Assembly (NCBI GenBank): GCA_030594815.1
Contig: JAUVEN010000023.1
Span: forward strand, 1 to 32,469
Reading direction: 5' to 3'
DNA length: 32,469 nt
From: Gammaproteobacteria bacterium
GTDB lineage: Bacteria; Pseudomonadota; Gammaproteobacteria; UBA6429; Thiohalophilaceae
Notes under the pieces: model-generated
The model's database searches: none
Told to the model about the DNA's origin: nothing
The model's input: the letters and a program-made list of their open reading frames with translations, nothing else
Translations under genes and position numbers: made by a program
Shown: positions 1-8,369 of the stretch, one piece after another
Position numbering within the stretch: position 1 is the stretch's first letter
Layout of the letters: each line of letters begins with the position of its first letter

Positions 1-96
1 AATGAATTAGAATTACCACCAGTAAAAATTCATTGTTCAGTACTAGCAGAAGATGCTATTAAAGCGGCTATCGACGACTACAAAAGTAAGAAGTGA
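1..96 (+). CDS. iscU: IscU, C-terminal end (partial)
   Basis: The window opens inside a gene whose last 31 codons are readable in frame 1 and end in TGA at 94-96. The peptide contains LPPVKIHCSVLAEDAIKAA, which matches the C-terminus of IscU, the scaffold on which the ISC system builds [2Fe-2S] and [4Fe-4S] clusters. The Cys in KIHCS corresponds to the third conserved cluster-ligand cysteine of IscU. The next genes (iscA, hscB, hscA, fdx, iscX) are the normal downstream isc genes, which supports the call. The rest of the gene lies outside the window. The stop codon lies inside the left arm of the inverted-repeat element at 95-247. Confidence 0.93.
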   Translation, partial: NELELPPVKIHCSVLAEDAIKAAIDDYKSKK

Positions 97-247
97 GGAA
101 TCACGAGAAGCTAGATTACGGCGTTCACCCTCGATTTAACGTATGAGGGGGGCACTACGAAAACCTCTTCAAAATGCTCACTTACTTAATGTAAGCTCTG
201 CTTTTTCATCAGGTTTTGCCTTGTACTCTAGCTTCTCGTTATCCCTC
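95..247. repeat. MITE-like long inverted repeat between iscU and iscA
   Basis: Two 21-bp arms at 95-115 and 227-247 are inverted copies of each other, differing at two positions; both share ACGAGAAGCTAGA. The interior is also self-complementary: GAAAACCTCTTCAAAATGC near 160-178 pairs imperfectly with the segment ending in ATCAGGTTTTG near 208-218, around a small CTTAC/GTAAG stem. The whole 153-bp unit can therefore fold into one long imperfect hairpin. It has no coding potential. The left arm begins at the iscU stop codon. The structure fits a small non-autonomous mobile element or dispersed palindromic repeat, but only one copy is in this window, so mobility is inferred. Confidence 0.6.
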
Positions 248-269
248 AAGTTTCAACTGAGATAAAGTT

Positions 270-304
270 CCCTCTCCCTCTGGGAGAGGGCTAGGGTGAG
301 GGGG
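270..304. repeat. REP-like GC-rich palindrome
   Basis: A short palindrome, CCCTCTCCC then TC-T then GGGAGAGGG, is followed by CTAGGGTGAGGGGG. Motifs of this shape are common as dispersed intergenic repeats in proteobacterial genomes (recalled, not searched). It lies 51 bp before iscA, so it would be transcribed within the isc operon and could pause transcription or stabilise an mRNA end. Confidence 0.55.
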
Positions 305-354
305 CATTTAAAATCCCCACCCTAAAAATTGAAATAATTTTAGGATATATTTTC

Positions 355-678
355 ATGGCCATCACTTTAACTGAAGCAGCAGCTGAGCGAGTTCAAGCCT
401 TTCTTGATAATCGAGGAAAAGGTATTGGCCTACGTTTAGGTATTAAGACCAGCGGTTGTTCTGGAATGGCTTATGTTCTTGAGTTTATCGATGAAGTAGC
501 TGAAGACGACAAGGTTTTTGAGTCACAAGGTGTAAAAATCATTGTTGATGCAAAAAGTCTGCTTTATATTGATGGTACTGAGCTTGATTATGGTAAGGAA
601 GGTCTTAATGAGGGCTTCCAGTTTAATAATCCAAATGTAAAAGATTCGTGCGGTTGTGGCGAAAGCTTTACCGTATAA
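355..678 (+). CDS. iscA: IscA, A-type iron-sulphur carrier
   Basis: A 107-residue protein of the HesB/IscA family, the usual length. It carries Fe or Fe-S clusters from the IscU scaffold to target apoproteins in the cytosol, mainly [4Fe-4S] maturation. The three family ligand cysteines are present: Cys35 in TSGCSGMAY, and Cys99 and Cys101 in the C-terminal SCGCGESF motif. The ATG start gives [13 protein letters not shown], the expected N-terminus, with an AGGA upstream in TTTTAGGATATA. The gene sits between iscU and hscB as in other isc operons, but the iscU-iscA gap is 258 bp and filled with two repeat elements. Confidence 0.97.
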   Translation: MAITLTEAAAERVQAFLDNRGKGIGLRLGIKTSGCSGMAYVLEFIDEVAEDDKVFESQGVKIIVDAKSLLYIDGTELDYGKEGLNEGFQFNNPNVKDSCGCGESFTV

Positions 679-692
679 CTCTTTAATCTATC

Positions 693-1241
693 ATGGCGCA
701 AACACAAACTCACTTTGAGTTATTTGAACTGCCTGTTTCCTTTGAACTTGATCTGCAAGATTTGAGTCAGCGCTATCGTGACTTACAAAGCGCAGCACAC
801 CCGGATAAATTTGCAACGGCTTCTGATTATGAACGACGTTTGTCTGTAGAAATGGCAGCGGCAATTAATGATGCCTATCAAATATTAAAGTCACCGCAAA
901 AGCGTGCACGCTACATGCTGGAATTGCAGTCGGTTTCATTTGATGATGAAAATGATATGGCGCTTGATCCTGCTTTTTTAATGGAACAAATTGAATTGCG
1001 TGAAGCGTTGGGTGAACTCAATAAAACAGATGATCCTTTGGCTAGTTTAAATAAAATTATGGTGGATATTAAAAAACGTATTACAAGTGTACTTGATAAG
1101 ATACGTGAACAATTAATATCCGGGCAGTTAGACGAAGCACAAAAAAGTAACGTTAAACAACTTGTACATAAAATGCAGTTTTTAAATAAATTGCAGCAGG
1201 AAGCGGAATATCAGGAAGAAAATTTTCTTGATTCTTTATAA
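693..1241 (+). CDS. hscB: HscB (Hsc20), J-domain co-chaperone
   Basis: A 182-residue protein, slightly longer than E. coli HscB (171). The N-terminal J domain (about 1-80) contains the HPD motif at residues 36-38 in SAAHPDKF, which stimulates the ATPase of HscA. The C-terminal half is a predicted three-helix region, rich in Leu, Gln and Lys, that in this family binds IscU. HscB delivers IscU to HscA for cluster release. The gene follows iscA by 14 bp and precedes hscA, which confirms the assignment over general DnaJ. No good Shine-Dalgarno sequence is visible before the ATG, so it may be translated by coupling with iscA. Confidence 0.95.
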   Translation: MAQTQTHFELFELPVSFELDLQDLSQRYRDLQSAAHPDKFATASDYERRLSVEMAAAINDAYQILKSPQKRARYMLELQSVSFDDENDMALDPAFLMEQIELREALGELNKTDDPLASLNKIMVDIKKRITSVLDKIREQLISGQLDEAQKSNVKQLVHKMQFLNKLQQEAEYQEENFLDSL

Positions 1242-1254
1242 TATTAAGTACGCT

Positions 1255-1336
1255 CGTCATTCCGGCCAAACAACGTGCGAGCCGGAATCTAGTGCTTTGA
1301 GTTCTGGATTCCGGCTAAAAGCACGCCGGAATGACG
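1255..1336. repeat. Dispersed palindromic repeat between hscB and hscA
   Basis: The ends are perfect inverted 12-mers: CGTCATTCCGGC at 1255-1266 and GCCGGAATGACG at 1325-1336. Inside are a second inverted pair, GCCGGAATCTAG (1281-1292) and CTGGATTCCGGC (1304-1315), which match at 11 of 12 positions. The unit can fold as nested hairpins. Elements with CGTCATTCC...GGAATGACG ends are widespread non-coding repeats in proteobacteria (recalled). Its GC content is above that of the flanking genes. No coding potential. Confidence 0.7.
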
Positions 1337-1347
1337 TAGTTTTTTTT

Positions 1348-1374
1348 ACTAATGACTAACGACTAACGACTAAT
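1348..1374. repeat. Heptamer tandem repeat before hscA
   Basis: Three consecutive 7-bp units read GACTAAC, GACTAAC, GACTAAT (1354-1374), preceded by a partial unit ACTAAT (1348-1353). The array ends four bases before the hscA ATG, where a ribosome binding site would normally lie, and no Shine-Dalgarno sequence is visible. Such short arrays can change length by slippage. Confidence 0.65.
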
Positions 1375-1378
1375 TAAT

Positions 1379-3244
1379 ATGGCTCTATTACAAATAAGCG
1401 AACCTGGAGAATCAACTAATCCACACGAACATCGTTTGGCTGCGGGGATTGATCTCGGTACTACAAATTCTTTAATTGCTTCAGTTAAAAGTGGTTTAGC
1501 TGAAACACTTGCGGATGCTCAAGGTGAACATACATTACCTTCTGTTGTGCGTTATTTAGAAAATAAAATTATTGTAGGTGCAGCAGCCAAGTCGGCTGCT
1601 GCAGAAGATCCATTAAATACGATCAGTTCCGTAAAACGTTATATGGGACGAGGTCTGAATGACATTAAAGAATTAGGTGGACGTCGTCCTTATGAATTTG
1701 TTGATGCAGATTCAGCAGTGCCTCGTATTCATACAGTTACTGGTGATGTCAGTCCGGTAGAAGTTTCAGCAGAGATTTTAAAATCACTAAAAGGCCGTGC
1801 CGAAAAATCGTTAGGTGATAGCTTAACCGGTGTCGTTATTACAGTTCCAGCTTATTTTGATGATGCTCAACGTCAAGCGACTAAAGATGCAGGTAAGTTA
1901 GCAGGGCTTAATGTTTTGCGTTTATTAAATGAGCCTACCGCTGCAGCTGTTGCTTATGGATTAGATAAAAAAGCGGAAGGTATTATTGCTGTTTATGATC
2001 TTGGTGGTGGAACCTTTGATATTTCTATTTTACGCTTAAATAAAGGCGTTTTTGAAGTAATGGCCACAGCAGGTGATACTGCTCTGGGTGGTGATGATTT
2101 TGACTATGCTATTGCCAAATGGATTATGCAAGAGGCAAATATTCAGGATGATACCAGCCATCATCAAATGCGCAGGTTGATGCGTGATGCCTGTGCTGCA
2201 AAAGAAATATTATCAAGCTCTGATATTGCTAAGTTAAATATCGAACTGGATGATGGTTCAAACTGGAGTGGTTCATTAACACTCGAAAAATTTATTGAAC
2301 TTGTTACGCCTTTAATTCAAAAAACGTTATTACCTTGTCGACGTGCGTTACGTGATGCTGGCGTTGACGCAGCTGAAGTACAATCGGTTGTCATGGTAGG
2401 TGGTTCAACGCGAGTGCCTGAAGTGCGTGAGAAAGTAGGGACGTTTTTTGAGCAAGAACCCTTAACAGATATTAATCCGGATACTGTTGTTGCCATGGGT
2501 GCAGCCATTCAGGCTGATATTTTAGTGGGCAATAAACCCGATGATGATTTATTATTGCTCGATGTTATCCCTTTATCACTTGGCCTTGAAACAATGGGTG
2601 GCTTGGTAGAGAAGGTTATTTCTCGTAACACCACTATTCCTGTTGCACGTGCTCAGGATTTTACGACATTTAAAGATGGTCAAACCGCGATGTCGATTCA
2701 TGCTTTACAAGGTGAACGAGAATTAGTGAGTGACTGTCGTTCACTTGGCCGCTTTACCTTACATGAAATTCCGGCAATGGTAGCAGGTGCTGCACGTATT
2801 CGGGTTACTTTTCAGGTTGATGCAGATGGCTTGTTATCCATTTCTGCGCGTGAAGAAACGACAGGAGTCGAAAGTGGCATTGAAGTAAAACCATCGTATG
2901 GTTTAACCGATACTGAAATCGAAACCATGTTACGTGATTCGATTGAACATGCTGAGGATGATGTAGCAGCACGTATGTTACGTGAGCAACAAGTGGAAGC
3001 AGAGCGTGTTTTAGAAGCTTTAGAATCTGCTTTGGCAGACGATGGTGGTTTGCTAAATGCCGAAGAACGTAAACCAATTGATTTAGCTGCAAAAAAATTA
3101 CTAGAGCTCAGTAAAGGTAATGAGTTGCGTGACATTAAAGATGCAATAGCTGAACTCGATAACGCAGCAACAGAATTTGTTGCCCGTCGTATGGATGGCA
3201 ATATCAAAAAAGCCTTAGCTGGGCATAATGTTAACGAATTTTAA
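1379..3244 (+). CDS. hscA: HscA, Hsp70-type chaperone of the ISC system
   Basis: A 621-residue DnaK-family protein (E. coli HscA has 616). The nucleotide-binding domain occupies about 1-390, with the phosphate-1 motif GIDLGTTNS at 23-31, and the signatures [10 protein letters not shown] and VGGSTRVP. A substrate-binding beta domain and a helical lid follow. The N-terminus [10 protein letters not shown] is typical of HscA rather than DnaK, and the acidic glycine-rich DnaK tail is absent. With HscB it binds IscU at its LPPVK motif, which is visible in the partial iscU here, and uses ATP to promote cluster transfer. It lies between hscB and fdx. The ATG has no clear ribosome binding site, only the heptamer array upstream. 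Confidence 0.97.
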   Translation: MALLQISEPGESTNPHEHRLAAGIDLGTTNSLIASVKSGLAETLADAQGEHTLPSVVRYLENKIIVGAAAKSAAAEDPLNTISSVKRYMGRGLNDIKELGGRRPYEFVDADSAVPRIHTVTGDVSPVEVSAEILKSLKGRAEKSLGDSLTGVVITVPAYFDDAQRQATKDAGKLAGLNVLRLLNEPTAAAVAYGLDKKAEGIIAVYDLGGGTFDISILRLNKGVFEVMATAGDTALGGDDFDYAIAKWIMQEANIQDDTSHHQMRRLMRDACAAKEILSSSDIAKLNIELDDGSNWSGSLTLEKFIELVTPLIQKTLLPCRRALRDAGVDAAEVQSVVMVGGSTRVPEVREKVGTFFEQEPLTDINPDTVVAMGAAIQADILVGNKPDDDLLLLDVIPLSLGLETMGGLVEKVISRNTTIPVARAQDFTTFKDGQTAMSIHALQGERELVSDCRSLGRFTLHEIPAMVAGAARIRVTFQVDADGLLSISAREETTGVESGIEVKPSYGLTDTEIETMLRDSIEHAEDDVAARMLREQQVEAERVLEALESALADDGGLLNAEERKPIDLAAKKLLELSKGNELRDIKDAIAELDNAATEFVARRMDGNIKKALAGHNVNEF

Positions 3245-3267
3245 TTAAATAACGAAAGACTACAACG

Positions 3268-3606
3268 ATGACTAAATTAATTTTTCTCCCCCATGAAGAA
3301 CTTTGCCCGGATGGAGCTGTACTTGAAGTTGAGCCTGGTGTGACGATATGCGATGCAATGCTTGATAATGATATTCATATTGAACACTCATGTGAAAAGT
3401 CCTGCGCGTGCACAACATGTCATGTTTATATACGTGAAGGGTTTGATGAACTCGAAGAATCAACAGAATTAGAAGATGATTTACTCGATAAAGCCTGGGG
3501 TCTGGAGCCAGATTCACGCTTGAGTTGTCAGGCTCAGGTTGGTGATAAAGACCTGGTGATAGAAATACCAAAATATACCATCAATATGGTGTCTGAAAAT
3601 CACTAA
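3268..3606 (+). CDS. fdx: ISC-type [2Fe-2S] ferredoxin
   Basis: A 112-residue adrenodoxin-type ferredoxin. The four cluster ligands are visible as Cys42, Cys48, Cys51 (in SCEKSCACTTC) and Cys87 (in RLSCQAQV); Cys46 is the additional non-ligand cysteine also seen in E. coli Fdx. The C-terminal IPKYTINMV stretch resembles E. coli Fdx. The protein supplies electrons for Fe-S cluster assembly on IscU. It follows hscA by 23 bp and precedes iscX by 15 bp. Confidence 0.97.
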   Translation: MTKLIFLPHEELCPDGAVLEVEPGVTICDAMLDNDIHIEHSCEKSCACTTCHVYIREGFDELEESTELEDDLLDKAWGLEPDSRLSCQAQVGDKDLVIEIPKYTINMVSENH

Positions 3607-3621
3607 TTAGGAGGTATTATT

Positions 3622-3822
3622 ATGTCTCTAAAGTGGACAGATAGTTTAGATATTGCGATTGAGCTGGATGAAGCTCACCCTGATGTGGATCCTCAGTGGG
3701 TTCGATTTACTGATTTGCATGAATGGATCTGTAAACTGGAAAATTTTGACGATGATCCACAAAAATCAGGTGAGAAAATCCTTGAGGCCATTCAGTTGGC
3801 CTGGATCGATGAAAAAGATTAG
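3622..3822 (+). CDS. iscX: IscX (YfhJ), small acidic ISC protein
   Basis: A 66-residue acidic protein, the same length as E. coli IscX. It has the family pattern [13 protein letters not shown], then [14 protein letters not shown], then [18 protein letters not shown]. In the family it binds IscS and modulates cysteine desulfurase activity, possibly as an iron-dependent regulator. A strong Shine-Dalgarno sequence AGGAGG at 3609-3614, 7 nt before the ATG, fixes the start. It is the last gene of the isc operon and is followed by a terminator. Confidence 0.96.
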   Translation: MSLKWTDSLDIAIELDEAHPDVDPQWVRFTDLHEWICKLENFDDDPQKSGEKILEAIQLAWIDEKD

Positions 3823-3848
3823 AAATAGCTGAAAAAGACTAGAAAACG

Positions 3849-3873
3849 AAAAAGCCTGACTTTCAGGCTTTTT
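3849..3873 (+). terminator. Rho-independent terminator of the isc operon
   Basis: The stem AAAAAGCCTGA pairs perfectly with TCAGGCTTTTT around a 3-nt loop, ending in a T tract. It is 26 bp after the iscX stop codon and marks the end of the isc operon. Confidence 0.9.
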
Positions 3874-3959
3874 ACAGCGAATATCCCCAAAAATAACGTA
3901 GTTTTGATTGCTTGAAACTTCGCCAGAAGATAAAATTACCCCCCTCAGATTTTGAGACG

Positions 3960-3985
3960 TAAACCCGCGTATTTCCGCGGGTTTA
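3960..3985 (+). promoter_or_regulatory. Perfect hairpin in the ndk leader or a second terminator
   Basis: TAAACCCGCG (3960-3969) and CGCGGGTTTA (3976-3985) form a perfect 10-bp stem with a 6-nt loop. It is 44 bp before the ndk ATG. The following bases (TGCTATTTTG) contain only a weak T run, so it may be a poor terminator, an attenuator or an mRNA-stability element in the ndk leader. No clear promoter is seen on either side. Confidence 0.5.
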
Positions 3986-4029
3986 TGCTATTTTGAAAAG
4001 CTAAAAGATCGAATTTACCGGAGTAATAC

Positions 4030-4461
4030 ATGCCCCTAGAACGTACCATTTCAATTATTAAACCTGATGCAGTTGCTAAAAATGTTATTGGTGAAATATA
4101 TAGCCGTTTTGAAAAAGCAGGTTTGAAAATTATCGCGTCAAAAATGATGCAATTGAGTGAAGAAAAAGCCGGTGAATTTTATGCAGTACACAAAGAGCGT
4201 CCATTTTATGGTGAGCTTGTTGCTTTCATGACTTCTGGTCCAGTTATGGTTCAAATTTTAGAAGGTGAAGATGCAATTGCAAAAAATCGTGAAGTAATGG
4301 GTGCAACAAATCCTAAAGAGGCGGTTGCGGGAACTATTCGTGCTGACTTTGCTGAATCTATCGATGAAAATGCGGTACATGGTTCAGATGGTCCAGATAC
4401 AGCAAAAGATGAAATGGCATTTTTCTTTTCAAATGATGAAATTTGCCCACGCTTACGTTAA
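4030..4461 (+). CDS. ndk: Nucleoside diphosphate kinase
   Basis: A 143-residue Ndk, the same length as the E. coli enzyme. It transfers the gamma phosphate from ATP to other (deoxy)nucleoside diphosphates through a phospho-histidine. The catalytic His117 lies in the family signature NAVHGSD (115-120 region). Lys11 in IIKPDA and the ERPFYGELV loop are also typical. A GGAG at 4020-4023, 6 nt before the ATG, sets the start. It is 22 bp upstream of rlmN on the same strand, as in many gammaproteobacteria. Confidence 0.97.
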   Translation: MPLERTISIIKPDAVAKNVIGEIYSRFEKAGLKIIASKMMQLSEEKAGEFYAVHKERPFYGELVAFMTSGPVMVQILEGEDAIAKNREVMGATNPKEAVAGTIRADFAESIDENAVHGSDGPDTAKDEMAFFFSNDEICPRLR

Positions 4462-4483
4462 TTGGAATCAAGATTAAATTCTA

Positions 4484-5620
4484 ATGGAAGTTAAATTGCA
4501 CATGCCTAAAAAGGTGAACTTGCTGAATTTTGATCTGCAAGGACTCAAAACCTATTTCTCCGAAATAGGCGAGAAGCCTTTTCGTGCTGCGCAATTATTA
4601 AAATGGATTTATCAGTTTGGTATTGATGATTTCAATGCCATGAGTAATTTTAGTAAGTCATTACGAGAAAAGTTAACTGCTGAAGCTGAAATCAAGTTAC
4701 CAGAAATTGTTACTGAACAGCACTCTGACGATGGCACGATTAAATGGTTGCTACGTCTCGATAGTGGTAACAGTATTGAAACAGTTTTTATACCAGAAGG
4801 TTCTCGTGGCACGTTATGTATATCCTCTCAAGTAGGCTGTGCTTTGGAATGTAGTTTTTGTTCAACGGCAAAACAGGGGTTTAATCGAAACTTAACAACT
4901 GCAGAAATTATTGCTCAAGTTGTAATTGCAAATCGTGCACTCAAATGTATTCCTCGCAATGAACGTGTTATTTCAAATATCGTTTTAATGGGGATGGGGG
5001 AGCCGCTTCTTAATTTTGATAATGTTGTTGCCGCAACCAATATTATGCTTGAAGACAATGCTTATGGCTTGTCAAAACGTCGCGTGACATTAAGTACATC
5101 AGGTGTCATACCTGCTTTAGATCGTTTAAAAGAAGTAAGTGATGTCAGTCTTGCATTATCGTTACATGCACCGAACGATGAGTTGCGCAATGAACTCGTG
5201 CCAATTAACAGGAAATATCCTATTAAGGAACTACTTGCTGCATGTAAGCGTTACATATCAGGTGAAACAAAGCGTATTGTCACAGTTGAATACGTTTTGT
5301 TAGATGGTGTGAATGACAAGCCTGAACATGCGCGACAATTAGTGAAGTTATTAAAAGATTTTCCATGCAAAATAAATCTTATCCCTTTTAATCCTTTCCC
5401 TAACAGTGGTTATAAAACATCTTCGTTAGAAGCTATAGAGCGATTCAGAAATATTGTGGTGAAGGGTGGATTACTTACGACCACAAGAAAAACTCGTGGT
5501 GAAGATATTGACGCCGCTTGTGGTCAGTTAGCAGGAAAAGTATTGGATAAAACAAAACGTAGTGCACGTCGCCAACATCACCAAGAAAAAGAAGATATCT
5601 CGTCGGGGAGAGCAGTATGA
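4484..5620 (+). CDS. rlmN: RlmN, dual-specificity RNA methyltransferase
   Basis: A 378-residue radical SAM enzyme that makes 2-methyladenosine at A2503 of 23S rRNA and A37 of some tRNAs. The cluster-binding CxxxCxxC motif is Cys119, Cys123, Cys126 in [16 protein letters not shown]. The methyl-carrying Cys346 is in DIDAACGQL. The SAM-binding GEPLLN motif and LSTSGV are present. Two starts are possible: ATG 4484 or ATG 4502, which gives [12 protein letters not shown]. The latter has TGGAAG upstream, so the N-terminus is uncertain by six residues. The gene overlaps pilW by the four bases ATGA, implying translational coupling. Confidence 0.95.
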   Translation: MEVKLHMPKKVNLLNFDLQGLKTYFSEIGEKPFRAAQLLKWIYQFGIDDFNAMSNFSKSLREKLTAEAEIKLPEIVTEQHSDDGTIKWLLRLDSGNSIETVFIPEGSRGTLCISSQVGCALECSFCSTAKQGFNRNLTTAEIIAQVVIANRALKCIPRNERVISNIVLMGMGEPLLNFDNVVAATNIMLEDNAYGLSKRRVTLSTSGVIPALDRLKEVSDVSLALSLHAPNDELRNELVPINRKYPIKELLAACKRYISGETKRIVTVEYVLLDGVNDKPEHARQLVKLLKDFPCKINLIPFNPFPNSGYKTSSLEAIERFRNIVVKGGLLTTTRKTRGEDIDAACGQLAGKVLDKTKRSARRQHHQEKEDISSGRAV

Positions 5621-6372
5621 GAAAAATGTTTCACTTAACAGGTTTATTATTTGTACTTGTTATTTCAGGTTGTGCCTCAAAAATAGAACGCGAAGGTGTT
5701 GATTCTAAAAAAGCATCTATTGCAAATACAGAACTGGGTGTGGCCTATTTAGCGCGTGGTGATCATAAGGTGGCAATGACTAAACTCAAGAAAGCACTGA
5801 AGTACGATGATGAAAATGGGGATGCTCATCATTATATTGCTGAGTTATATCGTCGCCTGGATCAAAATGACCTGGCTGATGCTCATTTTAAAGAGGCACT
5901 GGATCTTAATGAAGAAGATTCATCAGTTAAAAATAACTATGGAATATTTTTATGTGGAACCGGTTCGTATGAAAAAGGTTTAGCATTATTTAACAAAGTC
6001 CTTGCAGATCCGTTATATGCTGAAAAAGGTCGGGCTTATGAAAATATGGGTATATGTGCCGAGAAACAAGGCAACATTCGAAACGCAGAAAAATATTTTG
6101 CTACAGCCCTGAAATTTAATAAACGATTGCCGTCTGCGTTATTGGGCTTAGCTCAGATTTCGTTTGATAAAGGAAATATTAAAGGTGCAACAGAATATTT
6201 GAATCAGCACTATAAAGTTGCAAAACGTTCGTCACAGAGTACCTGGTTAGAACTCCTGATTGCACGAAAAAAAGGATACAAAGGTAAGGTTGGTAGCCTT
6301 GCCCTAAAATTGAAATCTTATTTTCCAGATTCAAGAGAAGTACAACTCTTGAAGAAATTAAAATTACGTTAA
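5617..6372 (+). CDS. pilW: PilW/PilF-type TPR lipoprotein
   Basis: A 251-residue protein with a lipoprotein signal peptide: [19 protein letters not shown], lipobox ending at Cys19. The rest is TPR-like: repeats include [38 protein letters not shown], and a later [19 protein letters not shown]. PilF/PilW is an outer-membrane-directed pilotin that helps assemble the PilQ secretin of type IV pili. The position after rlmN (ATGA overlap) is typical. Other TPR lipoproteins look similar, so the family call is strong but pilus function is inferred, as no other pil gene is in the window. rodZ and ispG would usually follow but do not. Confidence 0.85.
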   Translation: MRKMFHLTGLLFVLVISGCASKIEREGVDSKKASIANTELGVAYLARGDHKVAMTKLKKALKYDDENGDAHHYIAELYRRLDQNDLADAHFKEALDLNEEDSSVKNNYGIFLCGTGSYEKGLALFNKVLADPLYAEKGRAYENMGICAEKQGNIRNAEKYFATALKFNKRLPSALLGLAQISFDKGNIKGATEYLNQHYKVAKRSSQSTWLELLIARKKGYKGKVGSLALKLKSYFPDSREVQLLKKLKLR

Positions 6373-6402
6373 ATTATAAAAACAAATAAAAGAATAAATA
6401 TA

Positions 6403-7674
6403 GTGTCTAAGTCAATACAATCAATACGCGGAATGAACGATATATTGCCGGAGCAAACTCCCTATTGGCAATACATTGAAGACAGCTTTCGTCAGTTAAT
6501 GCAATCTTATGGTTATCAAGAGATAAGAATGCCTATCGTTGAAAGCACTGCATTATTTAAACGTTCTATTGGGGAAGTGACCGATATTGTCGAAAAAGAA
6601 ATGTATACCTTTGAAGATCGTAATGGTGACAGCTTAACACTTCGTCCGGAAGGAACAGCAAGTTGTGTGCGTGCAGCAATGCAAAATGGCTTATTACATA
6701 ATCAAATACATCGATTATGGTATACCGGCCCTATGTTCAGGCATGAACGTCCGCAGAAGGGGCGCTATCGTCAATTCCACCAGTTTGGTGTTGAGACTTT
6801 TGGTTTAGCTGGCCCCGATATTGATGCGGAATTGATATTAATGTCAAACCGCTTTTGGCAAAAGCTTGGTATGGCTGATGATGTAACACTTGAGTTAAAT
6901 TCTTTAGGTTCTTCTTCTGCACGCCAAGAATATAAAGAAGTACTGGTTAAATATTTTGAAGCGCATCAGTCAGAATTAGATGAAGATAGCCAACGTCGTT
7001 TGCACACAAATCCATTACGTATTCTGGATAGTAAAAATCCAGCAATGCAAAAATTAAATGAGAGTGCACCTAAACTAATCGATCATCTTGACGATGAATC
7101 AAAACAAGATTTTGAAACGCTATGTAAAACACTTGATGATGCTGGAGTGATTTATAAGATCAATCCTCGTTTAGTACGCGGCTTAGATTATTACAGTAAA
7201 ACAGTATTTGAATGGGTAACCGATAAATTAGGTGCGCAGGGTACTGTTTGTGCTGGTGGTCGTTTTGATGGATTAGTAGAACAATTAGGTGGTAAAGCAA
7301 CACCAGCTATTGGATTTGCTTTAGGTATCGAGCGTTTGATTGAATTGATGGATATTCCTGAAGACGTACTACATAAAAACAATTTAAATGTTTATCTTGT
7401 TTTGGTGGGCGATGATGCGCAATCAAAAGGTATGCCCTTAGCAGAAAATTGGCGAAATGATGTTCCGGAATTGAAACTACAAGTAAATTGTGGAATCGGA
7501 AGTATAAAAAGCCAAATGAAAAAAGCCGATAAAAGTGGTGCAACTTTAGCTTTTATTTTGGGTGACGATGAATTAGAAAAAAATGTGGTAACGGTAAAAT
7601 ATTTACGAGAAAAGAAAGAACAAGAAGTTATTGAACTTAGCAAAGTTTCTGATTACCTGAAGAAAACGATATAA
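6403..7674 (+). CDS. hisS: Histidyl-tRNA synthetase
   Basis: A 423-residue class II aminoacyl-tRNA synthetase, about the usual length (E. coli 424). It attaches histidine to tRNA-His. Visible motifs are LRPEGTA (80-86), the motif 2 loop [19 protein letters not shown] starting near 109, the histidine-specific RGLDYY (259-264) and ALGIERL near motif 3. A C-terminal anticodon-binding domain follows. The start codon is GTG, chosen because it gives [15 protein letters not shown], the conserved N-terminus. The gene is 30 bp after pilW. Confidence 0.97.
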   Translation: MSKSIQSIRGMNDILPEQTPYWQYIEDSFRQLMQSYGYQEIRMPIVESTALFKRSIGEVTDIVEKEMYTFEDRNGDSLTLRPEGTASCVRAAMQNGLLHNQIHRLWYTGPMFRHERPQKGRYRQFHQFGVETFGLAGPDIDAELILMSNRFWQKLGMADDVTLELNSLGSSSARQEYKEVLVKYFEAHQSELDEDSQRRLHTNPLRILDSKNPAMQKLNESAPKLIDHLDDESKQDFETLCKTLDDAGVIYKINPRLVRGLDYYSKTVFEWVTDKLGAQGTVCAGGRFDGLVEQLGGKATPAIGFALGIERLIELMDIPEDVLHKNNLNVYLVLVGDDAQSKGMPLAENWRNDVPELKLQVNCGIGSIKSQMKKADKSGATLAFILGDDELEKNVVTVKYLREKKEQEVIELSKVSDYLKKTI

Positions 7675-7715
7675 GTTTATTGCACGAAAATTATTTTATT
7701 ATTTGGAGTAACAAA

Positions 7716-8369
7716 GTGGACGTTTATAATACTGAAGAAGAACAAGTTCAGGCGATAAAACAATGGTGGAAAGATAACGCAACTTCACTGATTGCGGGGA
7801 TTGTTATTGGTGTTTTAGTATTAGGTGGGTATAAATACTGGACTGAGAGCAAACAAAATCAGGCGCAACAGGCATCTGTTCTCTATAGTGATGTCTTATC
7901 TTCAAATAAAGATAAAGTTAAAATTACTGAAACATTAAAAGCAGATTATTCAAGTACACCATATGCGGCATTAGCTGCTTTATTAATCGCTAAAGATAAT
8001 GTTATTGCTAACGATGTTGATAATGCGGTTTCACAATTAAAATGGGTAGTTGATAACAGTAATGACAGCGGCATTCAACATATTGCTCAACTGCGTTTAG
8101 CTCGATTATATTTGTCACAAAATAATATTGAGGCCGCTGATACCTTAATCAAAGGTGTGAAGGCTGAAGGATTCTCTGCTACTTATAATGAATTACGCGG
8201 TGATGTTAACTTAGCTAAAAAACTTCCTGTTCAAGCGAAAGAAAATTATCGTCTTGCTTTAGCTACACTGACTCAAGGTGATCAACGTTACGAGATTATT
8301 AAAATGAAACTTGATGATTTAATGCAAGTAAAATTCAACGTTAAACCAACTGAGGCTAAAGAAAAGTGA
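7716..8369 (+). CDS. yfgM: YfgM, membrane-anchored TPR protein (periplasmic chaperone network)
   Basis: A 217-residue protein with a short cytoplasmic N-terminus (VDVYNTEEEQVQAIKQWW), one membrane segment (about residues 24-42, rich in Ile, Val, Gly, Leu) and a periplasmic helical TPR-like domain. In E. coli YfgM associates with the SecYEG translocon and PpiD and hands substrates to periplasmic chaperones. The start is GTG 7716: it has GGAG 7 nt upstream and yields the family N-terminus. A TTG at 7680 extends the frame but lacks a ribosome binding site. It overlaps bamB by GTGA (8366-8369), so the two are translationally coupled. Confidence 0.92.
   Translation: MDVYNTEEEQVQAIKQWWKDNATSLIAGIVIGVLVLGGYKYWTESKQNQAQQASVLYSDVLSSNKDKVKITETLKADYSSTPYAALAALLIAKDNVIANDVDNAVSQLKWVVDNSNDSGIQHIAQLRLARLYLSQNNIEAADTLIKGVKAEGFSATYNELRGDVNLAKKLPVQAKENYRLALATLTQGDQRYEIIKMKLDDLMQVKFNVKPTEAKEK

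Noticed and set aside
1348-1374. Possible CRISPR array
   Set aside because: Units are only 7 bp and contiguous, with no spacers; it is a simple tandem repeat.
7680-7715. TTG start extending YfgM by 12 residues
   Set aside because: No ribosome binding site before it. GTG 7716 has GGAG at good spacing and gives the family N-terminus.
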